From: Misgurnus anguillicaudatus
Taxonomy: Eukaryota; Chordata; Actinopteri; Cypriniformes; Cobitidae
Direction of reading: 5' to 3'
DNA: 64,000 bases
Assembly: GCF_027580225.2 (NCBI RefSeq)
Contig: NC_073346.2
Coordinates: 11,062,001-11,126,000, forward strand
The stretch's first letter is position 1, and each line of letters begins with the position of its first letter. Under the pieces are notes generated by a model, which saw nothing but the letters and a program-made list of their open reading frames with translations, was not told where the DNA came from and did no database searches. Positions 1 to 13,104 of the stretch are shown one piece after another. The position numbers were made by a program, and so were the translations under genes.

Positions 1-54
1 AGCTACGCGTTACACGCACACACGCGCACGCGCACGCACACACACACACGCAAA
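1..54. repeat. CA/CG dinucleotide microsatellite
   Basis: Alternating purine-pyrimidine tract (cacacgcgcacg type) at the window edge. Confidence 0.8.
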
Positions 55-2769
55 CCAGATCCATGAATGTGTGTGTTTGTCATTATATTATTCTGTAGTC
101 GCAAGCATTACTGCCAGATTCACAAACCATTAAGATGAGCAAACGTATGCGTGTGTTCGTCAGGATGACGCTGGATCGGTTTGCGTAACTTATATGCGTG
201 CGTTAACGTAAGTGATTACAGAATAATAATGCAAGCAAACGTTTTGACACAAACGCAACTTTATATTGATATTGCGAGACAGCATTTCACCTCGACGAGA
301 AATCTGATATTTACATTACTCGCATAGCCTGATTTGAAACGGACAGTTTTGTCAAAGCAGCAAACACCTGGCGGGTTCTCTTAATTTTCTTACTACTAAA
401 ATGCTGTTTGTCTCTGCCTATTCCTTCTATTCATGCCCAGCGCCACTGATTTAGGTCCTTTATCAATTAGGTTGTCTTACCTAGGCTTCATAAACGTATT
501 CTTCATCCTGCTGACAAAGTAACTTGTTACGACTTCACCGCGGCCGCGCGGCATCTGTAGCTGCTGGACCTCAGTCGCACCTCAAAGACCCCTCCCCATT
601 CTACTTCTGATTGGCTAGTTTGTTAGTTTGGTTGAGAGTGAAAGATGTGTTTCTCTCATACTATTTGTTGGCAAACGCATGTTTTTTTAAAATTCGCAGC
701 CAACAACACACGCCGGAGATCTGACTGCAAGCTCTTTGGTGAGCTCTGCATTGAATGAAGTTCCAACGTGACAAATAAATAGACTAATGCGTAGTGATAT
801 GCGGTTATTTATAACGGTGCCTTGCAACCCCCCACCCACACGCACACACAAAAAATTGGATTTGCATGATTCAGGAAAGCCTCATTTTCAGGTCGCAAAA
901 GCCGGAATTCCGGATTTATCCGGAAGAATCACACCCCTGTACAGGTACTTCGAATTTACCGGTATTTTGATACTGATGTATGAATGCTCTTACTGGTAAA
1001 ATAACGGAACGCCACTGCGTGTGTGAACAGCACATTTTTGTATTTACTGGTAAATTCATTCTGGTAAATTCATGGTAATTTACCAGAATTACTGTGTGAA
1101 AGAGGCTAATGTGTAAATGCCCTCCGAAAAGTTTTTGAGATGGAAACGGTGTGATGATTTACAGGTCCATGACAGGGAAAAGCGCTTAAAAAAGATTCTC
1201 TCAAAGTTTGATTTCTTTGTTTAAAGGTCCCATTTTTCCTGTGTTATTGAAGCTAAAAACGCAGTATGTTTCACACAATATACTTGTCTCTATAGCGCTT
1301 TTTCACTGTCTAAAAACAGTCTGATGTCTTCCTTGAAGTCCCTCCTTCAGAAATACGCAACGAGTTCTGATTGTGTAGTTTGTTTAGTGTGTTGTGATTC
1401 GACAGCAGCTTAGCTTAGCAGAGCCAACGTATTCCTGTGGGTGGAATTTAGAAATAATTAGTGTGATTTACTGTTTTTTTATTAAAATTAAATATATTAA
1501 TTAAATATAACCTTGACACCTTATAATTGAGACTTTAACCTGTTTTTTACAGACAAGGTCACATTTCAATAGATCTTGCCGGCCTATTATTCATTGTTTC
1601 CAGGGAAGGTGGGACACACCCACCCTGATTGTAACCTACAGCACTTTTTTGTAATAGTACCATACTCATCATTATTTACATCATGTAGTCTGTAGAAACA
1701 CTAAAGTAAGCCAGAGTAGTGGACACATTGTCCAGTGTAGTCAATCTACAAAGAAATCAAACAAAAAGCAACCTGCTATACCCGTGTAGAGTTTCAATAC
1801 CTGCCAGACGGGCTCTGTCTGATCCACACTAAACATTGTGTGTGCTCTGTCTGTCTTTCTTTTACTATCTCTTTCTCTCGCTCTATATATATATCTATAT
1901 ATCTATAGGGGCCTCATTTTCCATGAGTGGGAGGTAAAATAAAAGGCTCTGATTGGATTCTTCATAATGAAGGAAAGTCCAAAGGGAGAACCTGATGATC
2001 TTTGTAAATGGATAAATCTTGTGCTGTTATATGAAACACTAGCGATTACATGCTGCATGTTTGTTGAAATAATATCCTTTGATGCATTCAAACACGGAAA
2101 AGCAGTTAAGTTAATTCTTGCCTTAATAACACAGCATTAAAGCTTTGTTGTAACAAAGCTGGTTTAAAGTCAACATAACACTTCTGTTTCTAACAACAGT
2201 ACATAACAAAGAAATACCCCTTTCCAAACCCCTAGAGACACAAAGGCATTGAAGTCCATTAAGTCTAATGTTTATATCTAAGATAGCCTGGATGCCATAA
2301 AATGAAAAAGAAAAACAGTGGGCAAGATTTCTGTACTGTATCTTTCATTTATCATGTGCTTGTGTAGCCCACAACACCACACTGAAACCAGAAAACAAGT
2401 CGCACGGGTATATTTGAAGCCAAAAATACATTGTATGGGTCAAAAATACTGATTTTTATTTTATGACTAAATTAATTATGATATTAAGTAAAGATCATAT
2501 TCCATAAAGATATTTTGTACATTTCCAACCGTAAATATATAACCTTTTATTTTTGTGAGGGGATGCAGTTGCTACGGACTTTAAAAGGCAATTTTCTTAA
2601 TGCTTCGTTTTTTGTACCCTCAGATTTTCAAATAGTTGTATCTCGGCCAAATGTTGTCCTATCCTACTAAACCGTACATCAATGGAAAGCTTATTTACTT
2701 ATTTTTAAATTGACCCTTGTGACATTTAAGGAAGCTTTTTGATTTATAAAAAATAATAAAAAGTCACAG
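55..2769. other. Noncoding, no gene recognised
   Basis: No exon seen. Includes a GC-rich patch near 523-600, a stretch of paired CCGGAATTCCGG and TACCGGTA-type sequence at 890-1110, and AT-rich DNA. Probably carmil1 intron 2. Confidence 0.4.
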
Positions 2770-3205
2770 CTTAAAGGGACACTCCACTTTTTTGAAAATA
2801 GGCTCATTTTCCAGCTCCCCTAGACTGAAACATTTGATTTTTACCGTTTTTGATTTTTAGCCGATCTCCGAGTCTGGTGCTAGCACTTTTAGCATTTTTG
2901 TGATATTACGCACTGCCCGAAAACGGCTCCTGCCATTGAAAGTAACCAAGGGGACTATTTTCGGGCAGTGTGTAATATCACTACGCCTGCTGCAGCCATG
3001 TCACAGCAGCAAAGTCATTGATTATTACACCAGAATGAGAGTATAGTTCCTAGCCATAATTGCCTAAAAAAAATCAAAACTTTTAATTTTCCGTCAGTCT
3101 TAGTACACGATGTAACTACAGAAGAGTCAAGTTTCAAATAGGAAAAATATCGAAACTCTTTGGTTATTTTGTAGCGCGATGCTAATGGTCTACATTTCCT
3201 TTCGA
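2770..3205. repeat. Dispersed repeat family A, copy 1
   Basis: Begins AAGGGACACTCCACTTTTTT; nearly the same sequence returns in reverse arrangement at 27084-27625, including GTGCTAGC, the CACTGCCCGAAAA-type stem and CAGCAGCAAAGTC. Foldback-type DNA element by appearance. Confidence 0.7.
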
Positions 3206-3720
3206 ATTTTTTTCTGCATGAAACTAACCCTTCATATAAATAAATATATTACAGTTTTGGGGGGAGACACACAAAATTTTGATTAGCAAAAAATATGAAA
3301 AGCGGAGCATCTATTGAAACTTCCTAAACAAATGAGCAATAGTTCAACTAATATCTTCAATACTTCCAGTGCCATTTTAAACACAAGGTCCATATGGTGC
3401 ACTTTTAAGCAGTTCAATAAATATATGTTCACTATGGAATCACCACTGAATTTTACTGAGGACTAAAAGAGCTCGAGGCATTTGATGTTAAGCTAAATTC
3501 TTTGCAGAAAACCCTAGAGAGATTCAGATCAATATCAAGCAACAACTTGAGCTTTTGAGGAACCAGAACACCTCAGGCTCTGTGAAGGGGGATGAATGCT
3601 AACAGGTCCTTAACTTCCAAACATCTACAAGCGGAGGAAAACGGCTCAAGCTAACCCGTCCTCACGAACAAATTGGGCAGTGCAAACAAAACACTTATTC
3701 ATGTTTTAATTAAGCGGTAA
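3206..3720. other. Noncoding, unassigned
   Basis: Single-copy-looking AT-rich DNA; no exon or delimited element recognised. Confidence 0.4.
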
Positions 3721-4195
3721 GGTGCGAGAGGCTGTGCTGTGTCGTGAATAAGTAGCGGCTGAAGGGCGTTGTTAGGCACGACGCGAAGCGGAGTGCCTGC
3801 AACCCCTTCGGCCGTTGCTTATTCACGATACAGCACTTGCCTCGAGTACCTTATTGCTTTTATAAAACGGTTACCACACAATATTAAAGTAAAAAAATAT
3901 TAGTGCAACTTTCATGAAGTTAAATCAATAAAAGCATTCCTTCCGCTGGAAAAAATAGTCCCTGAATGCAAACAACAACATGGAAGCTCAAATAAAAACA
4001 ACAAACTGCTCTCAGCCTTTGTCTCATTATATGTTTATGTGTTGCTAAGGGTGTTGCTAAGGGTGCAGTGATATTAAATAGAACCGTTGGGTGAAGCGGT
4101 CATAGCAGTGTTTTATTGTGAATAAAGCACACCTATTGACCAATCAGAATCAAGGATTGGAACTAGCCGTTTTATAAAGTGCACTGAATAATCAG
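3721..4195. repeat. Palindromic dispersed repeat
   Basis: Arms GCTGTGCTGTGTCGTGAATAA and its imperfect complement TTATTCACGATACAGCAC flank a GC-rich loop (3721-3850). The following segment ends with ATTGACCAATCAGAATCAAG-type sequence. Confidence 0.6.
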
Positions 4196-4889
4196 TGAAC
4201 AACGTCAAAAAACAGATCTTGGATTCCAGATAAATCTTCTCCCTTATTTAGAGAAATACAGCAACGCATGAGCCTGACATGAAAGAGGCAGAAACATGAA
4301 GAGCTCAGAGGTGAGATGAAACATCTCGATCTTCAAAAGCAACCTGCAGCTGGCTCACAGTGAGCCCGCCTCTCATCCCGAGTGTATCTGTTTGTGCGTC
4401 TTAGAGAAAAAGAAAACAGCATCAGATGCAGAGCTGGTGTGAAAAACACGGGACAGATGCAAAAACTAAAATCAAACACAGTTTCTTAAAATGTGCATGG
4501 AAGAAAAACACAATCCAGATGCAAAATCGAATTTTCAAGAAGCAGGACCTGTTTGCAAAGGTCATAGTATAATGGTTACTAACTTTAACTACTAATATTA
4601 AACAGGAAATTAATATTACAACCTATCGCTTATTACATCAATAATATGATTTCGAAGTAAAACTGGACATTTCAACTAAACAATTAGTCATTTTATAGCA
4701 GAAGTAAGACATGACTGCAGGTTTGCAGTAAACTGCAGTAATTGGGTAAACTGGAAAACTACTGACCTCATGAACCACCACTGACACTGTGAGGCAACTT
4801 TTCCACCAGGATGTGATTAACTTTTGGGGGCATCTTGACATATCCCAATAGCAATGCTAGATTTTCAAATTTATAATAATGTAAACCAG
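4196..4889. other. Noncoding, unassigned
   Basis: AT-rich DNA; nothing coding recognised. Confidence 0.4.
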
Positions 4890-5333
4890 CATTAAAGGGG
4901 ACATTTCACAAAACCTTTTTAAGATGTAAATAAATATTTGGTGTCCCCAAAGTACGTATGTGAAGTTTTAGCTAAAAAAACACCATATAGATGTATTATA
5001 ACATGTATTAATGTATTATACACTTTTCAAATGAAATGAGCAAAAATGTGCCTTTTTGGGTGTGTCCTTTAAAGTGCAAATTAAATGATCGAAATGGCAA
5101 TGCTGTGGTTGGATAGTGCAGATTAAGGGGCGGTATTATCCCCTTCTGACATCACAAGGGGAGCCAAATTCCAATGACCATTTCACATGCTTGCAAAGAA
5201 TGGTTTACCAAAACTAAGTTACTGGGTTGATCTTTTTCACATTTTCTAGGTTGAAAGAAGCACTGGGAACTAAATTTTAGCACTGAAACATGGAAAAAGT
5301 CAGATCTTCATGATATGTCCCCTTTAAAACATC
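4890..5333. repeat. Dispersed repeat family B, copy 1 (uninterrupted)
   Basis: Shares GGTGTCCCCAAAGTACGTAT...GGGCGGTATTAT...CATCACAAGGGG and a CCCCTTTAAA end with 23440-24414. Its end reads CATGATATGTCCCCTTTAAA without interruption, so it is an empty-site reference for the insertion in copy 2. Confidence 0.75.
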
Positions 5334-6006
5334 TATTATTTATTGATAAGATTCAATAATTGCTGCTTTGCCTAAAACAGGAGCCTTCCAAAATGACCTT
5401 CCATTGGTTAACATTAAAATATTAGATATAGCGTCATATAATTGGTCTTGGTTAACATGAAAGCAGAAATAACCCTCAGCACTTTTTAATACAATAAAGT
5501 AAGTGTTGTCCTAAATAAAGGAATCTATAGACTGATTTATGGTAATAAAGAATTTATGGCCTATCTTTTACCTTATATTACTTACTACAAGTGTTGCAAA
5601 ATAAAGCAAAAAATATTGGAAGTGTACAGTAGGTGAAAAGTGAATGGCACCAGATTGACTGTGTAATACCTGTAAAGGAAACAGTCCCAAACACCAGGGC
5701 TCAAAAGCTCATGAATTTTCTATGAAGCAAATGGCGGAAAAAAACTGTCAGATTAATAACCTGCACAGATTCTTTTTTATAGCACATTTTTCATTTCCTT
5801 ACCTAATGGCTATATTCTGAAAAGCACACATACCCATTAAAGTATATACAGTCACTCTACAGTTAACACAACACTACACGCATACAGTCTGCTTTTATTG
5901 CACAATTCACAGTGGTAATGCTTTTGTTTGCATGCTTTGCTTTGGACTCTCCATTCAGTTTAGTGTTTTCAAATCTTTTGAAAAGTCACAGAACAAAATG
6001 AGACGT
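5334..6006. other. Noncoding, unassigned
   Basis: AT-rich; nothing recognised. Confidence 0.4.
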
Positions 6007-6014
6007 ATTTAAAG

Positions 6015-8047
6015 TAGTGATAGGACAATATATTGCAGAGGCCGATATTTTGACTTTTTTATTATCTGCATTTGCCGATCATTTTGTTCAATCGGCCAGT
6101 AAATTTCTCTATTACTTATATTTTATGTTTGTAATAAAAAGCACTCAGTGTCACTCAAAGTCTGACAGACAGTAAAATGACCAATTATTATTCACAATTT
6201 AACATGATGTTATGTTGTGTCACACACAACACCACACAAGTTTAATACACTTATTTAAACAGTACCGTGAGATGTCAAATCCATGTCTTGTAAATATGTT
6301 TAAAGTACTTCAAAATTTTATATTTATAAATGTTATCCATAACCAATGTATTTTTACTTCCATCAATTTTCTGTTTGTTCCTTATTTACTGTAATAACAT
6401 TTGTGTTATATTGGCCACATATCGGCCAATCAGACATACAGGGAGTGCAGAATTATTAGGCAAGTTGTATTTTTGAGGATTACTTTTGTTATTGTACAAC
6501 TACAGTGCTCTTGGTCAATTCAAAATGTTAACAAACCCTCAAACCTGAACATTTAAGTAGTAAAAGTGAAAATTTGGCTTTCTTAAGAGAATATTTCTAT
6601 GTACATCATTATTAGGCAACTATTAGTGTGCAGAATTATTAGGCAAGTAAATGAAAAACAAAGATTTTACCATCTCACTTTGTTTTTTTTTCAACTGTTA
6701 AAGTGAGAATAATAAACAAACTCTACATTTACAAAAAAAATTAATAAAACAATAAAAAATATATATATATAAACTCAGTGACCAATATAGCCACCCTTCT
6801 TTTCGATAACAGTCAGAAGCCTTCCATTCACGGATTCAGTCAGTTTCTTGATCTGGTCTGAACCAACATTTTGTGCAGACGCAACCACAGCCTCCCAGAC
6901 AGTGTTCAGAGAGGTGTACGGTTTACTTTCACTGTAAATGTCCTGCTTAAAAAGGGATCAAAAGGTCTTAATAGGGTTTAAGTCAGATGAAGAAGGGGGC
7001 CTTGGCATTAGTTTTTCATCTCTAAGGCCTTTACTGGCCAGCCATGCAGTGGAGTACTTGTGATGTATGTGATGGAGCGTTGTCTTGCAGAATAATCAGT
7101 CTCTTGGGGGATGCAGACTTTTTCCTGTGCCGCTGCTTTAGGAAAGTGTCTTCTACATTACAGGCAGGCAGGCACAGACAGGTATTATTAAACATGAGCT
7201 TGTTGGACCTTTTGGGGTTGAAAATGAAAATAAAAAACAACTCTCAGACCTACTGCCAATTTTTGGAGGGCACTTTCTTCAAGCAGTGGTGCGGGAGGGA
7301 ATCTGCAACTTTCAATAAGACTTTTTTGTGCGGGACGATGCTTCAGCACATGCATCAAAGTACTCAACTGAGTGGCTGGCCAGTAAAGGCCTTAAAGGTG
7401 AAAAACTAATGACATGGCCCCCTTCTTCACCTGACTTAAACCCTATTGAGACCTTTTGATCCCTTCTTAAGCAGGACATTTACAGTGAAGGTAAACCGTA
7501 CACCTCTCTGAACACTGTCTGGGAGGCTGTGGTTGCGTCTGCACAAAATGTTGGTTCAGACCAGATCAAGAAACTGACTGAATCCGTGAATGGAAGGCTT
7601 GTGACTGTTGTCGAGAAGAGGGGTGGCTATATTGGTCACTGAGTCTTTAAATTTTTGTATTTTTTGTTGTTTTATTTTTATTTTTTTGTAAATGTGGAGT
7701 TTGTTTGTTGTTCTCACTTTGGCAGGTGAAAAAAAACAAGTGAGATGGTAAAATCTTTGTTTTTCATTTAGTTGCCTAAAAATTCTGCACACTAATAGTT
7801 GCCTAGTGATGATGTACATAGAAATGTTCTCTTAAGAAAGCCAAAATTTCACTTTTACTACTTAAATGTTCAGGTTTGAGGGTTTGTTAACATTTTGAAT
7901 TGACCAAGAGCACTGTAGTTGTACAATAACAAAAGTAATCCTCAAAAATACAACTTGCCTAATAATTCTGCACTCCCTGTACAGCTTTCTTAATATCGGT
8001 ATCGGATTCGGCACCGGACATGAAAAAAACATGCCGGTCAACCACTA
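6015..8047. mobile_element. hAT-like nonautonomous element, interrupted by a Tc1 foldback
   Basis: Ends TAGTGATAGGACAATA... and ...GGTCAACCACTA, with internal ATCGGCC-type repeats. Flanked by ATTTAAAG (6007-6014) and ATATAAAG (8048-8055), a 7/8 match for an 8-bp target duplication. About 1.5 kb of it is the inserted Tc1 structure. Confidence 0.65.
6439..7979. mobile_element. Tc1/mariner inverted half-dimer (foldback), TA target duplication
   Basis: Both ends are CAGGGAGTGCAGAATTATTA, with TA on each side (6437-6438 and 7980-7981). Each arm carries the 3' part of a Tc1/mariner transposase reading outward. The left arm on the minus strand shows LQDNAPSHTSQ; the right arm on the plus strand shows DDASAHAS, SPDLNPIE and ...EKRGGYIGH before its stop. 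Both arms contain stops, so no active enzyme is made. The arms diverge gradually towards a centre near 7165-7250. Confidence 0.85.
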
Positions 8048-8296
8048 ATATAAAGTTAAACTAAATGCATTAATGATGTTAAAACACATATAGTTTGCAA
8101 ATGTATCAGTTACAAATTTTGTAAGTTACTAAATCTAATGGAAACCTATTATATGGCCCAAACCTGCCCCAACATTTGACAGACCTCAAGTTCGGACACC
8201 TGACACCATTAAGAAATTGTGATTTCATCAGAAAGAATTCTCACTCGTATTTAAAATTCCAAAACCGTTCCAAGCTACTGCTAAAGCCAATTATTC

Positions 8297-8584
8297 AAAG
8301 TCCCCATGAACCGAAAGTCACGATTGACTACTTTCATGTTGTGATGTATTTCCAATTGAAACAGAATATCGCACCATGAAATGAGTGGGCGTGGCTTGTG
8401 TTTTCCACTGTGATTTGATTGGATAGAGAAAAGCAGGCGTTTCATTCATAAATGAAACTAGCAGCAGACTGGCACTTGGAGGAGAATGGTTAACAGATGC
8501 TCAAATAAAAAAAGACAAAGACAAATTGTTAATAATAAACATTGCAATATTTCATTTAAAAAAAATTGATTTCATGGGGACTTT
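8297..8584. mobile_element. MITE with AAAGTCCCCATGAA inverted ends
   Basis: Left end AAAGTCCCCATGAA and right end TTCATGGGGACTTT are exact inverted repeats 288 bp apart. No coding capacity. Confidence 0.7.
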
Positions 8585-9351
8585 AACAATATCAGTCTGA
8601 ACCTGAGGGGCATTAGGACCCTGTGATTTATATGTGGCTCTTTGTCGCAGTGCCCTGTAATCTCTGCTGTCATGTTAAGGCAAGCCATAAGGAAAAGCTC
8701 GGATTCCCACATGCTGATGTGGAATTTAACAGTAAGATCTCTCTCTCTCACACACGCACACACAAAGAGTCTAGCCATCATCCACTACACTCCTGTTCAA
8801 CAGCTAGGGCACTGCTGACAAACTGTATGAGGCTCCTGATGGTCCCATAACATCTTAGCCCACAACATTTACTCCAATGCACCATATGAGATTTAAAAAA
8901 TATATTACAGACAACTAAACACAGTATATATATATTATATAAGGTAGGCTTCGGAATTAAATTTTACTGGACAATTTGTCAAGCTGAGAGTGGTTTACAG
9001 GGCCGGGTCAGTCATTGTGACCATCATACCCTCTTGCCATGTGAAACCTGGCAGTGAAAGACATCACACAGATGGCCTCATCATTCCCTCATCCACACCC
9101 ATTATTTAGAGGATGCCTAGGGCTAAACAAAAGGTATCAAATTTCTCATTGAGAACTACAAAATCCACACCATTCCATTATAGATGACGGTGCGTTATTT
9201 GTTCACTATTACACACCAGTGAACAGTCAAACATTCATTTTGTAAGTTGCTTATGACACAGATAATTTCATTTACAACAAATAAAAACTGTTTTAGTTTA
9301 CTTTACAGTATATCGTATACGCTTCGGTTTAAAAAAAAAGTACGTAAACAT
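8585..9351. other. Noncoding, unassigned
   Basis: Mixed unique-looking sequence with a short CA run at 8750-8765. Confidence 0.4.
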
Positions 9352-9728
9352 TAGAGGTGTAACAATACATCGATATGGATTAATGAATCAATGAAATGGC
9401 AAACGTAATCCCGCATGTAAAATAGCGATACCTTTATTTTGTCACTTTACATGTTTACGTAAATTCCATCTATGCTTTTTTCACCAAAGCATGCTTTTTT
9501 GTTTAATGACAATACTGTGCATCATATTGCAAAGCAGTGGTAACAGCGAAGACAGACTAAGAAAACTTTGCATCTGAATATCTAAATATTAATAAATCGA
9601 TCGATATACTCGTGAATTAAATCAAAACCATATACTCTTTTTTTTTGAGAAATCTGCAAAACATTAAGAGAATCTAGGCTATGTGATATGATATTGCATC
9701 GTATCAAGATGTCCGATTTACACCCCTA
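9352..9728. mobile_element. hAT-like MITE
   Basis: Ends TAGAGGTGTAACAATACATCG and ...GATTTACACCCCTA form imperfect inverted repeats. The flanking 8-mers match only 5/8, so the target duplication is unclear. Confidence 0.5.
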
Positions 9729-9742
9729 GCTTACATTTTATG

Positions 9743-9890
9743 TCATGCTAAATTTACATTATGCATTTGGCAGATGCTTTTATCCGAAGCAAGCGACACT
9801 ATCCAATCAATAAGCTTTTATCAAACGTGTGTTTCCTGGGAATCGAACTGCTAATGCCAATGCTCCGGTTAACACCAGTGGTTATCCATG
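9743..9890 (-). mobile_element. tRNA-derived SINE fragment
   Basis: Read on the minus strand it has a Pol III B-box-like AGTTCGATTCCCAGG followed by a 3' tail of the GGATAAAAGCATCTGCCAAA type common to fish SINEs. A second tail fragment lies at 10640-10690. Confidence 0.6.
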
Positions 9891-11137
9891 TACATAGGGA
9901 AAATCACATACTGTAAATTGTATCGACCCTATAATATACCACAAAAATAATGAGTACTAGTATATTATCATGAAACAACCTGAGTGAATATCTGCCGATG
10001 TGTTTTAATTAAAAACTGATGTGATGAGTAGGGAGTTATAGATCTATCTTTCGATTGAAGATGGGTTTGTTGGCTGTGAGCCCTGCTTGAGGTCCATCCA
10101 GCTCCATCTAGGTGAGCATTGCCAACTAGACCAAAAGGAAGTTAAAGTGCCAGCTCATATACTCATGATGACAACCTGTAATAACACATACAGTTTATAT
10201 TTCCTTCTGCCTTTAAGGAGAAATAATATCTTTTTGTCTACTAGGCGAGTCAGAGCTTGAGCAAAGGCCCGAGGGTTTACTGTATGACTGACTGACTATT
10301 TGAACCGCTCTCTCCTCATCCCGGTGTCATCCTCTTAAATGTAAAAATTGTATCATTTATATTCTCTGCTAGCGATCTGTCTTGTGATGTGACATTAAAC
10401 TGACAATTTGCTTTTTCTCCCTGAGGCCCCTGAGGACTTAACACATCTACAAAGTGTGTTTTTATATGTTGCAACATTGGAAATTTCTTTTTGTTGTGGA
10501 CACATTGTGGTAACCCGACAATTTGTACATCAGAAAAAATGACTGAGTTAGCCTACAAAGTATTTCAATAAAACGATGATGAAATATGGGGAAACAGTCA
10601 TGCAGTCATGTTGCAACTTTTGATAAATCACAAATAAAAATCACTTTTGTAAGTCACTTTGGATAAAAGCATCTACTAAAAGCCAAAATGTAAATAAATA
10701 AAAATAGCTGACAACAAATTTGATGGACTGTGTACACACACGTCAAACTTCAAATTAGTGCACCGAGATGAAAATCCTTGGCTGGCTGACAAAACATTGA
10801 GGTGGACTGTGTTTGTTGATACATTTTATCACTCCTCACTTGATACATTTTATCACTCCTCACCGAACACTTCTTCCTCTTGAAATGACATCCCAATCAT
10901 TTATTTAGAACAGTGAAGGTGCCAGTCTTTCATTCTTATGGTTTAGGAATCATTACAGAATTTCCAACAAACGCCAGGGAAATTCCAGCACTGTTTTCCC
11001 CTCATGACTCTCTGGTGCTCTGTCTGTCTGAGTGTCTCTATGTCAATCCCTTGTCCTATTTCTGTATTTGTCCAACAGCAACACATTGTTTGTCGTGCTC
11101 AGAAGCCTACATGATTTTTAACGTCAAATATTGCTGT
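9891..11137. other. Noncoding, probably carmil1 intron
   Basis: No exon recognised. Includes a SINE tail-like fragment at 10640-10690 and a short direct repeat (TTGATACATTTTATCACTCC twice, 10817-10861). Confidence 0.4.
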
Positions 11138-11145
11138 GTGTGTGC

Positions 11146-11215
11146 TAGGGATGCACCGATGTAGAAATTTTGGCCGATACTGGTAACCGATAACTATTTA
11201 TATTTGGGGGCGATA

Positions 11216-11276
<61 letters not shown>

Positions 11277-11631
11277 TATATATATATAGATATATATAGA
11301 TATAGATATATATATAGGCCGATAAATATTCATATTATTATCACAATGAAAAACTCGCAGACCGCGGACATCTTGTCTTTGAGATAGACTAGCATACTCT
11401 TCTTAAGCCCGCAACACGTGTCATCTTCGTGCTATGTCACAGAAAGCACCAATCAAAACTCCACATGGCCAGCAATGAGCAAGTGAAGTGGTTTAACAAA
11501 CCAAAATAATCCATCATTTATCGGCTTTCATTTATCGGCCTAATTTTGCTATCAGACCGATAACCGATCATATAAAAAATAAGCAGTTATCGGCCGATAA
11601 CGATACGTTGGCCATATATCGTGCATCCCTA
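11146..11631. mobile_element. hAT-like MITE with internal TA microsatellite
   Basis: Ends TAGGGATGCACCGATG and ...ATCGTGCATCCCTA are inverted repeats. Flanks GTGTGTGC and CTGTGTGC give a 7/8 target duplication. The interior holds a TA/TAGA tract (11220-11316). Confidence 0.8.
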
Positions 11632-11966
11632 CTGTGTGCGTTTGCTTAGGATTGTGAATCACTATAGTCAGTCTAAGAAGTAGTCATATCTGTGGTTTTA
11701 AAGGTACAGTTCTGATTTAACTGTTTGATCATGATATAAATGCTAAATCTTAATTATTACAACAGCAATGTTTCACAATGGTGTTTTAAAAAGACGTCAG
11801 TAGTTTATTTCTATCAGAATTTAACCCAACATATAGTATGAAAGTGCCATCTGTGTGAATGTAAACACATCCTGGATTTGATCCTGGGATGACTACCAGA
11901 AATGGGATCTAGTAACATTGCAGTAACGCGATCGGTGTAAACAAAAGGCCAGAACAATGCTGTAAG

Positions 11967-12932
11967 TAGGGCTGGGCGATTAATCGAAAAATAACCGAAA
12001 CCGAAATTCAGAACCTCTAACCGACATTATTTTATTATGTCGGTTATTTCGGTTTTTACTCCTGTTAATACTTTCCCTTTAAAAACAAACTGCTGCGTGT
12101 GATGTTGCGTAACTCCGCCCCGTCCTGTCAGTGGCACAGCGAAACATGGAGGAGAACTCAAACACTGTTTAACTGAGCAGCAGGATCATCTAGTGCCCAA
12201 AAGAAGCACAGTACTTTTTTTTAAGAAGTACTCGCGAATGTGCAGGCACCTGTGACAAAAATACGGAATGCGCGATCGGGTTTTTACCGCACACGCGCTC
12301 AGTTTAATCTACCGATGGGTCTCTAAGCAGCCCGGGTAATGTCATCACATCTCACTCACTCAAAACCGCGAAAAGACGCGCCCGCGTGAGTTTAATTAGA
12401 CACTTCAGAGATGACGGAGAGAGAGAACGGGAGAACTTCTAGTCTACATTAACACCAAAAGCATTACAGATGAGAATAAATGGCTTAGACATCAATGCCC
12501 AGTTAAGAAAAAATGGATTGAATACAAGAAACGTGTAAAGGATACAGTCCAAGTATGTATTTTGCCCTACTCATCTCATTACAATATGCTATCTGGATAC
12601 AACTTATTATGTATGTATCTTATGTCTATAATTAGTCATGGGGGTTGTATGATTCTTTGGTTCATAACTTCCCATTCTGAAAGTTTCATCAATTGTACAT
12701 AATGACATGCAACATCTGCATAGAGTTAAGTCTATTTAATATTTTTCAGTAATGCAGTTAATTTGGGAGAAATGTGAATAATTGCATTGCAGGCTGATTT
12801 AAGGTGTGCCCTAAACTTTCCAACCTTAGTCAGGGAACTATGAGGCAAAAAAATAATCGTTTATTAATCGTAACCGATGTCAAATGTTAGATTAACCGAG
12901 GTTTTGATTTTAGGTCAAATTGCCCAGCCCTA
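11967..12932. mobile_element. hAT-like nonautonomous element with perfect 8-bp TSD
   Basis: Ends TAGGGCTGGGCGATTAATCG and ...AAATTGCCCAGCCCTA; flanked by GCTGTAAG at 11959-11966 and again at 12933-12940 (8/8). No transposase frame survives. Confidence 0.88.
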
Positions 12933-13104
12933 GCTGTAAGAATTGTGTCATTGCAACAGTGTAGTTATCTTTCAGCTGTTTGACACAGGTTGTAAATGCA
13001 GATCAACGTTCACAATGAAAAATGTCTGCAAACTGGAATGAAACGAAGATCGGGAAGCTTTTCATTATCCGAAGTGAAGCCGAGACTGTTAAACGCTGAG
13101 ATAT

